Source: Oxytricha trifallax (taxonomy: Eukaryota > Ciliophora > Spirotrichea > Sporadotrichida > Oxytrichidae). Taken from it: a stretch of 64,000 bases of DNA. Positions 57,801 through 64,000 of this stretch are shown one piece after another. The notes below the pieces were generated by a model, which did not search any database, was not told where the DNA came from, and saw nothing but the letters and a program-made list of their open reading frames with translations. Every line of letters starts with the position of its first letter. Position 1 is the first letter of the stretch. Position numbers and translations under genes: made by a program. The stretch is taken from positions 62,001 through 126,000 of the forward strand of contig ARYC01000058.1 in NCBI GenBank assembly GCA_000711775.1, written 5' to 3'.

Positions 57801-60800
57801 CCGAATCACTTGTTTTGGATAGATTTACTCAGCGCATTGAAGAGATACATCGCAATCAATCTGAGGGCTCAACAATAATAAATTGTAAATCTCAAAGAGT
57901 ATGAGCGAATCGAATAAGGTTTCCCTGGAATAGCTCTCTCGTTACATCAATACTAAGCAGGAGCTCTATGAATCGATCCTAAGGAATGGGTACTATTTGC
58001 CCAAACTCAAGTCATCGATCGTCACGTAGGACTATCTTTTTCAAGTCCTTAGTGGAGAGTTGTGTTGTCCCTTATACAAAGATATACGACTCTTGTCATG
58101 CGTAAGGCCTCCTTCGAAATCGGTCCTCCTCGAGAAAGTTGCGGACATTATTGAAAAGATGAAGAAGCCACTAGGGATCTCTGAAGGTGACCAGCCGGAT
58201 AAGGCTTGGCTCGTAAGCATATTGTCTACATATACCCCCTGCGATGAGATTTTTGATAAGAGCTACTTGCCGCCGCCTAAGCCCAATGCGATTAAGAATC
58301 TCAAGTTGATAGAATTACTACAGGATTCCTCAAGAATCTGCCTCACTCAAAAAATAAGCACCGCAGAAATAGCTTGGCGCTGGTAAGTGAAGGTAAGAAG
58401 GCAGCTAAAAAGCATAAGCTCAGCATTTAGAGAGGTAAGCTGGAAAGTAGGCTAGCCGCTCTAGATACATCTGATAATGTCTCGCAGAAAAGCCCCCATC
58501 GTAAGCACCCTTAACTTCCTTAATCAATCGTTTTCTAGTGCAGCAAAGCGCAAGCAAGGCGAACCAGTCTTCTCATTACGCAACCCCATCAAAGATGCAG
58601 TTCTGATCACACGACGGTGCCCTGCAGCGCACTTATCAGAGCTGAGAGGTTCGAGGAGCAGATGTTGATTACCGTTGAAGGGTCCATGCCATCGAGGATT
58701 TCCCTAATATTCTGTACTACAAGATCGTCAGACGGCTGCGCGACGCTAAAGCGTATTACTCGTTTCTTCCATTCACGCTTGACGAATGCCCATAGGCGTT
58801 CTATTGAGTTCACTGCACAGCTGTAGGGGGGAGGAAAAAGGGCTTCAGCCTAGCGCTGAAGGCAGTTTGGGTAACCTTGCTGTGGTGGGAAGAGAGATTG
58901 TCCATGACGTAGTAGGCTGAACCGCGGATGCGCTTTTTGATATCCTCAAGAAAACCCTTAAACCGCTCTCCGTTAAGGCCACCCGTAAAGATATCGTATG
59001 CCACTAGTCCAAGATTACTACTGATCGCTCCTACTATTGTGAATGAACGGCCCCTGCTATTAGGGATCGTTACAGCGACTCCACTCTTGCACCACACTCT
59101 GCTAGGGGTCTGCCGGCAATAAACGGTAGTCTCATCAATGTAGATGACATGCTAACCAGTTTAGATAAGGCGGCCCAGGTCCTGTGCCTTTTCTTCCTGA
59201 GCGACTCTGATCCTATCAAGGCCTCTAGTTTTGGCACTGTATTAGAAACTATGGTTTGGGAAAACGAATCCCATTAGTCTTATAGCATCTCAAGAGCGCT
59301 GAAGCGGCGAATGATGGCAGCCCGTATAGTGCCTGTATCAGCTCCGCCCTCCTAACAAGTGAGAGCCCACCCAATTTTTGAAGAGTGTCCACTGAGCAGA
59401 CCTGCTTAATTTACCACTCTGCCAATACCGACTTGCGATTCCGTGCTGAAATGGATCGTTTACGAATCACGCTAAAGCCATTTACCCTCCAGCACCCAAG
59501 AATCATAGAAATCGTCGATATCCTAACGCCCACGCGCAGGGCGATTTCTTTGTAGCAATGCCATACCTGCAAGGGGGAGGTCAGTGACGAGTGCCGTAGA
59601 AATATGATCAGCAGCTATAATTACTCGCTGGATTCTTTCATCGTCACATGCTTGCTGACAACTTTCTGCTGGGGACGGTCCTTTCTTACGTCGATATGCT
59701 ACTATCCTATTAGGAAGTCAATGAGATTATCTTGATCGATTTGCCGACTTTTAAATCCAGACTCCTGTATGAGAAAATCATGCTATTCTGGAGATCGCTT
59801 TCTCTTCTTCCCCCGAACCCCTTAGCCTTATTTATCTGAACTTTTAAGTAAGCTCATTAAATAATATTTGATTTTGATTAATTAAATTTTCATTACAAAT
59901 TCGATAAATTCATACTATAAGCAACAAAAAATAATCTAGTCCTTATTTTCTTTTTAATTTATCAAGACTTCAGTATAATTAACCATTACATTATCACGAA
60001 ATTAAATGAATTCATTATATATTAATTATACTAGTTATTATCGAAAGTGTGCTAAGGTTCTTAAGTTATTGAAATTATAAAATCCAGCAATTATTAAACT
60101 AGTAAAAGATTTAATAAATAGTCAAAATGCTTGAATAATAATAAAAATACACATAAAAATTAAAGAAAATAATATAGTGGGATAATAAAATATTTCTTAG
60201 GTTTTAAACATAAATCTATATGATATTTTCGATAAAAATAAATGATTGAAAGTTAATATGAACTATAGACTAATAAAAATATAAATAAAAACAAATATAT
60301 TAAAAATGGAGAATATCAATTTTTTTGTGGGTTGCAGGGGATTGGATAAAAGGGATATGCTTTTTTACAGATAACAATTATGGGATATTATGATAAAGAT
60401 AGCTAATTTTACGATGTTTCTTAAGTATATTAACAAAATATGAGTATATTTCTAACTTTAATTTAAATTAATTAAATTTAATACTTTTATATTTAAAACA
60501 TTTGTAACTTAGTATTTTTAACTTACTGTTTTAAAATCATAAAATATTTTAATCAAGGAATTTGTATAAAGATTAAAAAAATATCTTAAATATTTTTCCT
60601 ATTATAATAGAATTTAAATAAAATAACCTAAATTTTTAAAATAAATTTAAATTATTTTTTTATCAAAATAGACTAGCAAGCTATTATAAATTAGAATTGT
60701 TTTTTTATTAACAAAATAGATATCAAGGATTCAAAATTAATAAATGTAGTCCTGATATTCATGAAAATAAAAGCACTGTTCTAGAATAAAGTAATATTCA

Positions 60801-61098
60801 AGACTAAAGAGTACTATTACAGTAACAAATAGATATGAGATAAAATGATATTAATTCTTTTCAATAATAAATAGACTAATAACTAGCTAAAATAGATAAA
60901 ATTAATGAGTAAATAGACATTAAACAAAAACAATAAACAAATTTACAAAATTAATCTTACCTTATATAAGAGAAAATTAATCTATTATAATAAGAAATAA
61001 GTCCTTTAAGAATAAAAATGACAGATCTTTTATTAAAATAAAGTGAACACATGGAATAATAAATTGATCTTCTATAAAAATAATAATAATAAATTTGA
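48832..61098 (+). CDS. PARP-like ADP-ribosyltransferase 1, spread over 12.3 kb
   Basis: MDSs found: 48832-48894, 48953-48987, 53206 to about 53380, about 54510-54553, about 54640-54754, 54820-54853, 60374-60440, 60719-61098. N-terminal Cys/His cluster: KCKVQKCKENHKKHFCKICHD. The ADP-ribosyltransferase core has WHGTKLENL (His), GEGIYLTTKKEA (Tyr) and QEWIVKDMSQI (Glu), i.e. the H-Y-E triad of PARPs. After the core (IMGYYDKDSQFYDV) comes a Gln-rich coiled coil (QQIDQQLAKIDKINEQ) to TGA at 61096-61098. The tandem paralogue at 61781 confirms each joint. The third-to-fourth MDS joint and the exact edges of the fourth are not resolved. Two IESs hold complete transposons. Confidence 0.78.
48895..48952. 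other. IES, pointer AAAAAG
   Basis: 58 bp; AAAAAG at 48889-48894 and 48947-48952. Joins KENHKK|HFCKICHD, matching HIHKKHYCKIC in the paralogue, which has no IES here. Confidence 0.75.
49035..49111. repeat. TBE copy 2 left terminal repeat
   Basis: Begins CAAAACCCTAAAACCCC (one T interrupting the C4A4 block), then TTAGTGAGGTTTATAAGTGC and TGGGGTCTTATTGGGGTTAG. It is the reverse complement of 53068-53144 with a few mismatches. Confidence 0.9.
49175..50617 (-). pseudogene. TBE 57-kDa zinc-finger/kinase protein, frameshifted
   Basis: Start MAANLNRKAILLEQ at 50617. It has C2H2 fingers at about 50200-50350 (CEDCQKSFSAQSSLKRHIKE, then a second with CIKSYTHSAKVKRHMQKHH), then a kinase-like region with DEYAYKVYPFKYLITNDQ and the catalytic loop FVHRDLKPENVMLN (about 49600), followed by VVIDFNRA in place of the usual DFG. 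At least three frameshifts or stops (for example near 50525 and 50055). Same architecture as in TBE copy 1. Confidence 0.75.
50618..51183. other. TBE internal spacer with TTGGTACCAA repeats
   Basis: This lies between the divergent 57-kDa and 22-kDa genes. Around 50795-50995 the words TTGGTACC, GGTACCAATT and TAGTACCGGTACTAATT recur six or more times, often as palindromes. The equivalent spacer in copy 1 has a different palindrome (GGAGGTCCTCC). This could be a regulatory or replication-related array. Confidence 0.55.
51184..51974 (+). CDS. TBE 22-kDa protein, intact
   Basis: Exons 51184-51283, 51320-51712 and 51739-51974; introns of 36 and 26 nt with GT-AG ends; 729 nt = 243 codons, TGA stop. 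242 residues: a helical N-terminus (STAMKRVEAQEMISRF), a globular middle (YPEISVTNLYEDAMNDEELV, then SFFFGVLGTLRESYLKEIIE), and a Lys/Glu/Pro-rich tail (KRRNMGPSKPQEEEKKEK). No domain I recognise. It is the only unbroken gene in either full-length TBE here, and the introns make its structure verifiable against copy 1. Confidence 0.85.
51981..53042 (-). pseudogene. TBE 42-kDa transposase, frameshifted
   Basis: IS630/Tc1-type transposase. The catalytic triad is intact: FIHADEAVFTF, ILFVDNLSVHKS and FNGIEFYW, i.e. Asp-Asp-34-Glu spacing. The N-terminal helix-turn-helix region (NYAAIAKLLRKSASIVRYHC) is visible. Comparison with copy 1 shows single-base deletions near 52430 and 52585 and a frame change near 52770, so no full-length protein is made from this copy. 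Family members cut and paste DNA at TA or A/T-rich targets. Confidence 0.82.
53068..53144. repeat. TBE copy 2 right terminal repeat
   Basis: Partner of 49035-49111; ends GGGGCTTTGGGGTTTTG, followed by the ATT duplication. Confidence 0.9.
53380..54510. other. Long AT-rich IES between MDSs of the ADP-ribosyltransferase gene
   Basis: About 1.1 kb without a gene. The joint itself (…KTKY to ILVLIAQHRG) is supported by the paralogue, which has a ~100-bp IES here with pointer TATA. A 7-bp AAATATT repeat flanks this one but would be out of phase, so the pointer is unresolved and a small MDS could be hidden inside. Confidence 0.55.
54755..54819. other. IES, pointer CAAAATT
   Basis: 65 bp; CAAAATT at 54748-54754 and 54813-54819. 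Joins NIKTKF|QEWIVKD in phase, placing the catalytic Glu in context. Confidence 0.8.
55114..55139. repeat. Left terminal inverted repeat
   Basis: 26 bp, exact reverse complement of 59896-59921. The next ~30 bp inward are only loosely similar between ends. Confidence 0.92.
55140..55850. other. Transposon 5' noncoding region
   Basis: No convincing long frame with the hypotrich code. GC-richer than the flanks, with short standard-code ORFs on both strands that I treat as incidental. Probably subterminal and promoter sequence. Confidence 0.45.
55930..57330 (+). pseudogene. Transposon protein 1, frameshifted
   Basis: Three frames read in succession. The first (about 55930-56400) is Ser-rich and acidic, with a run of nine to ten Ser near 56145 and a basic stretch (NKRIHSKRPGSRN). 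The second (about 56382-57090) is globular: SISLKLRYHDSDHVVVADYF, FSTGWYYSKRYQHLAFAPIK and MECVIHAINYAVGYRSY. The third (about 56920-57330) has CEDYEWQYSQQNLYFSDLLN and LYSGVEKCASYCNVEEFLKS. A 22-nt GT…AG stretch near 56345 could be a tiny intron for the first switch, but the second needs a true frameshift. The Cys and Tyr pattern of the globular part (WYYSKRY, HAINYAVG) might suggest a peptidase-like fold, but I cannot assign it. Confidence 0.5.
57331..57900. other. Transposon spacer / decayed coding
   Basis: GC-rich with several short hypotrich-code frames interrupted by TGA (for example a basic Lys/Arg patch at 57390-57450). Possibly the broken 3' end of protein 1; no firm call. Confidence 0.35.
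57901..58671 (+). CDS. Transposon protein 2, intact 256 aa
   Basis: 257 codons from ATG to TGA, with TAG/TAA as Gln. Begins MSESNKVSLEQLSRYINTKQ. A central region (ELCCPLYKDIRLLSCVRPPS; KVADIIEKMKKPLGISEGDQ; STYTPCDEIFDKSYLPPPKP) has two Cys pairs that could bind a metal. The C-terminus is basic and Arg/Ser-rich (AAKRKQGEPV; RGSRSRC). The last ~65 bp overlap the 3' end of the convergent transposase gene. No known family. An intact frame in an otherwise broken element is notable. Confidence 0.65.
58607..59830 (-). pseudogene. DD-E transposase (IS630/Tc1-like), one homopolymer frameshift
   Basis: The HTH-like N-terminal part is around 59470-59560 (CYKEIALRVGVRISTISMIL). The catalytic core shows GQHVIYIDETTVYCRQ (first Asp), GSAYYVMDNLSSHHSK (second Asp) and, after a one-base frame change in a run of six C at about 58828, NSIERLWAFVKREWKK (Glu). 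A seventh C would read LPPYSCAVNSIERLW, the usual motif, so the lesion looks like a single-C loss or a sequencing error. Other frame changes lie between about 59150 and 59450. All three catalytic acids are present. It is distinct from the TBE transposase. Confidence 0.8.
59896..59921. repeat. Right terminal inverted repeat
   Basis: 26 bp, partner of 55114-55139, ending …CATACTATAAG and followed by CAAC. Confidence 0.92.
60441..60718. other. IES, pointer TATTAACAAAATA
   Basis: 278 bp; the 13-bp pointer is at 60428-60440 and 60706-60718. Joins SQVYQQN|RYQGFKINK in phase; the paralogue has a 625-bp IES at almost the same codon. Confidence 0.85.
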
Positions 61099-61780
61099 AT
61101 AAAGCAAGAACTGAGTAGTTTAAGAAAGTAGACATCATAAAAAATGTACTAAAGTTAACAAGAACACATAAATTATTTGATTTATAAATATTATAAGTAA
61201 TGATATCAATTATTATTAATTTTAACTTTCATAATATCTACACTCGCATTTTAGTATATATTTGTAACATTATTATTTTTTAATTTGTTAAAATAACTTT
61301 AAATTTTAATATATTTATAAAATGAATAAAGTTAATTGAATAAATCGTTCTCACTATTTTAATTCACACAATGACTTTTAGTATAATAATATATAATTTA
61401 TTTAAAAAAACCAAATATAATCGAGAAATATTTACTTAAATAGCTTTAATAATCTATGCGAAAAATAAAATTATTATTCTAAAATAATATTAGATTTAAT
61501 AATGTTTAACGTAGTATTTAATTTCAAATAAATACAAGAATTATTTTTAAAAATGGCAAGAATCTATTAATAAATAAGAAGTTAAAGATGATACGAAGTT
61601 ATCATTTCTAATTAATAAGGAGCCAGTCACTAAATTACAACTTAAAACAAAAATGTCAGAATAAAAAACTTAAATCATTTTTTATTTTTGACAATTTGAA
61701 ATAAATATCCTGTTTAAATATCAAGAATTCTTATATATAAATATACTGAAAAATAATTAACTAACATTAAAGATTATAAA

Positions 61781-63669
61781 ATGGATAATTCTAGTCTTTA
61801 CGATAAATGCAAAGTCATTCTATGCTAGCATATTCATAAAAAACATTATTGCAAGATTTGTTGTAACACTGATTAGGGATTGAAATAAATTAAAATGAAA
61901 TAAATTAAAAGCTAACTTTTATCCAAAAGATTTCAAATTATGCTAAATAAAATTATTCATTTAATTATTAATTTTTTATTTATTTTAATGTGATATCCTA
62001 TTTTGATTCAAATCATTTTTCTAAATATTGTCCAAAGGGTACAATTTTATGGCATGGTACTAAGCTAGAAAACATTGAATCTATTTTAGAAAATGGTTTC
62101 TATTAGAGTCGTGAAGGGTCTATGGGAGCTGGAATTTATCTGACCACAAAAGAAGAAGCTCTCAGCATTAAAATCAAATTAAAATATAGATTTTTATTTT
62201 TAAAATTAATTTTAAAAATTATTCAGATTTTTACGTTTATTAATATATTTTTTTATTCTTGAAATTGAATTATAAAGAAATTTTAATTTTGGATATAATT
62301 GCTAAGCATAGAGGAAATTAAAATCAATCAAAGTATGTTGTGATTTAGGTTCGAGTCAATTTATATTAAATTTAAATTAAATGTAAAAATATTGAAAAAA
62401 ATTAAATTAAATTAAATTAAAAAAAAGCGTTTTAATATTAATTGTCAACCTCGGCAAAATTCTTGAATTAAAAGAGAATCATGATTTTGAAGGCAAATGG
62501 AGAGAAAATCAATTTAATAGTGCAACAAGATTTCATTTCTCTTGGGCAGGTATTAAAACGAAATTTATATATATAAATGATTTATAAATAAAAAAAATTA
62601 TTGTTGAATTATTTAATTCAAGAGATAAATAATTATAAATTTTAAGAGTGGATAGTGAAAGACAATTCATAGCTTTAAATTATGGGATATTTTGAAGAAG
62701 ATGGCTCATATTTTGAAGTATATAGAGACTATAAACAAATTTAAGTGATTTGTATTTTTATAGTTCGTTTGTTTAGAGTGGAAATTATAAATTATAAGAT
62801 GCAATTAAATTTAATTATGCAATCAATATAATTTAAGCGGAGAGGCAATATATGATCTAAATTATTAATTGGTTTTTTAAATTGTTATCATCAGCAAAAC
62901 AAATTTTCATGATTGCTAAGCATTAAATAATGTCAAATATAAGAAAAGAATAATGAAACAAAAATTTATTAATATTTGATGTTAAAAATTTATGCTCTAG
63001 AAATTGGTATTTTTAGAAATTTCATTTTTTAAATAGACAAATTATTCTATTATAAAATGATAAATCTAGTTTTTGAATCTTAAATAAACTTAAAATCATT
63101 ATTAATATTTTTCTTAAAATTTATTAGCTCTAATATTTATTTTCTATCATCAAAATTAATAAGCTTATTATATATATTTGTAATTAAAATTAACATTTAT
63201 TTATTTTTTGATTGATGATAATTATTGAAAATACAATAATTTTTTTAGGTTCATTTATAATCCCTCTCCCCCAAAATATATTGATACCCTGGAAATAATC
63301 ACAAATTATCTTTTAAAATTAATTAAACATTAGATATTATCAAAAATTGTATATTTTTAACAAAGAAAATATCAAGGATTCAAAATGTAGAAGAAAGAGT
63401 ATTTTATCATACAGCAAAAAAACAGTATTCAGGAATTAGTTTAACTTAAAAAAGAGATTGAGTATAAAATTTAAGGCTGTCATGAAATTATAGAGATCAT
63501 AGAAAAAGATATAAAATTTCTTGATAAGATGATCAAAATGGTAGACCGTAGTTAATAAAAATAAATAAAATAAATTAAACAAATAATTAAAAAAATTTAT
63601 CAGTAAAGATTAATACAAATAAATTTAATATATTTCCTTTAATGTTATTCAAATTTATTATATTTATGA
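61781..63669 (+). CDS. PARP-like ADP-ribosyltransferase 2
   Basis: Tandem paralogue of the gene at 48832, 683 bp downstream of its stop. MDSs: 61781-61874, 62009 to about 62185, about 62268-62360, about 62446-62570, about 62648-62739, 63365-63669. N-terminal Cys/His cluster (KCKVILCQHIHKKHYCKICC), then WHGTKLENIESILENG, GAGIYLTTKEEAL, SATRFHFSWAGIKTKF and EWIVKDNSQLQIMG. The H-Y-E catalytic set is complete, so transferase activity is plausible. The C-terminal coiled coil (QLKKEIEYKIQG…IIEIIEKDIKFLDKMIKM) runs through Gln codons to TGA at 63667-63669. Its last ~30 residues are low complexity, so the true stop may differ. Confidence 0.75.
61875..62008. other. IES, pointer TGATT
   Basis: 134 bp; TGATT at 61870-61874 and 62004-62008. 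Joins CKICCNTD|SNHFSKYC. Same position as the 4.2-kb TBE-bearing IES in paralogue 1. Confidence 0.78.
62361..62445. other. IES, pointer GTCAA
   Basis: About 85 bp between VVIQVRV and NLGKILEL, with GTCAA on both sides. Same position as an IES in paralogue 1 (pointer TCA there). Confidence 0.65.
62740..63364. other. IES, pointer AACAAA
   Basis: 625 bp; AACAAA at 62734-62739 and 63359-63364. Joins VYRDYKQ|RKYQGFKMQ in phase. Confidence 0.7.
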
Positions 63670-64000
63670 ATCTTAATTTAAAAAATAGAAAAATAATTAC
63701 ACAATATTTAATTATAAATTGTTTTAAAAAAATTATCTTAATAGGTTGATTTCTTTTCTCCAGAATTAATTTCAATGCTAAAAACTATTTAACTAATTTT
63801 TTATAAACGAAGATTTATTTGATTCTTACAAAACAAATAATTTTAAAAACTAGAAAGAAAAATATATTGCTTCAATTCTAAATATATAATTTCTTATCAG
63901 ATTTTCCATAAATAACTAATTAATTTACTATATATTAGACATATTATATAACTTAATACAAATAATTGTAATAAAAATACAATTTTTTGTAAATAATCAT
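63670..64000. other. AT-rich end of window
   Basis: No gene or repeat recognised; low-complexity AT DNA to the edge. Confidence 0.5.

Larger units (their letters stand above)
55114..59921. mobile_element. 4.8-kb DNA transposon with 26-bp perfect TIRs
   Basis: 4,808 bp, markedly richer in GC than its surroundings. The ends are exact 26-bp inverted repeats starting CTTATAGTATGAATTTATCG. Outside them CAA occurs on both sides (55111-55113 and 59922-59924), a possible 3-bp target duplication; a TA duplication two bases in is also possible. Contents: a plus-strand frameshifted gene (about 55930-57330), an intact plus-strand 256-residue ORF (57901-58671) and a minus-strand DD-E transposase (about 58607-59830). 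Gene content and length differ from TBE, and it lacks C4A4 ends. TAA/TAG are used as Gln inside it, so it is adapted to the hypotrich code. Confidence 0.88.
54854..60373. other. 5.5-kb IES, pointer ACAGATA, containing a second transposon
   Basis: ACAGATA at 54847-54853 and 60367-60373. Excision joins VKDMSQI|TIMGYYDKD in phase, matching VKDNSQLQIMGYFEEDG of the paralogue, where these codons are contiguous. The 4.8-kb element 55114-59921 occupies most of it; the remaining ~700 bp is AT-rich. Confidence 0.85.

Overview
The window reads as germline (micronuclear) DNA of a hypotrich ciliate of the Oxytricha/Sterkiella type. Four observations support this. The DNA is extremely AT-rich. Genes read through only if TAA and TAG are glutamine and TGA is the sole stop. 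There are 4.1-kb TBE (telomere-bearing element) transposons ending in C4A4-like inverted repeats. Coding regions are broken by short AT-rich inserts whose ends carry direct-repeat 'pointers' of 3-13 bp; removing insert plus one pointer restores the reading frame. I call the inserts IESs (internal eliminated sequences) and the coding pieces MDSs (macronuclear-destined segments). A standard-code ORF scan misses nearly all of these genes, so coordinates here come from manual reading with the hypotrich code.

1-20 kb: a repeat-rich zone with a multicopy gene arrangement. A minus-strand gene, usually beginning Met-Gly-Asn-x-Cys and rich in coiled coil, lies head-to-head with a plus-strand gene for a ~100-residue single-pass membrane protein. 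There are three such pairs (618-2172, 9772-10820, 18087-19498), one decayed pair (14221-14735) and several unpaired members. The zone also holds TBE copy 1 (4099-8206, dead transposase), a truncated TBE (14890-16405), orphan TBE ends, a segmental duplication, and a 0.6-kb GC-rich insert inside one duplicate.

19.8-48.2 kb: a dense run of ordinary cellular genes as nearly colinear (unscrambled) MDSs. They are a Gln/Asn-rich protein, an NSUN5-type rRNA methyltransferase, a RING/B-box/Kelch protein whose 2.1-kb IES contains an intact 533-codon gene, an amino-acid permease, a coiled-coil protein, a PX-BAR sorting nexin, an unknown 299-residue protein, an NDUFAF5-like methyltransferase, a 91-residue protein, a cyclic-nucleotide-binding protein, a 603-residue Gln-rich protein, a 145-residue protein, a PARP, and a poorly resolved gene with in-frame TGA codons. 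For ten genes the summed coding length after removing the proposed IESs and introns is a multiple of three.

48.8-64 kb: two tandem paralogues of a small PARP-like ADP-ribosyltransferase with an N-terminal Cys/His cluster and a C-terminal coiled coil. The first is spread over 12.3 kb because two of its IESs contain whole transposons: TBE copy 2 (49035-53144, 3-bp ATT target duplication) and a 4.8-kb element with perfect 26-bp terminal inverted repeats (55114-59921) carrying a DD-E transposase and two other ORFs. The second spans under 2 kb with short IESs in matching places.
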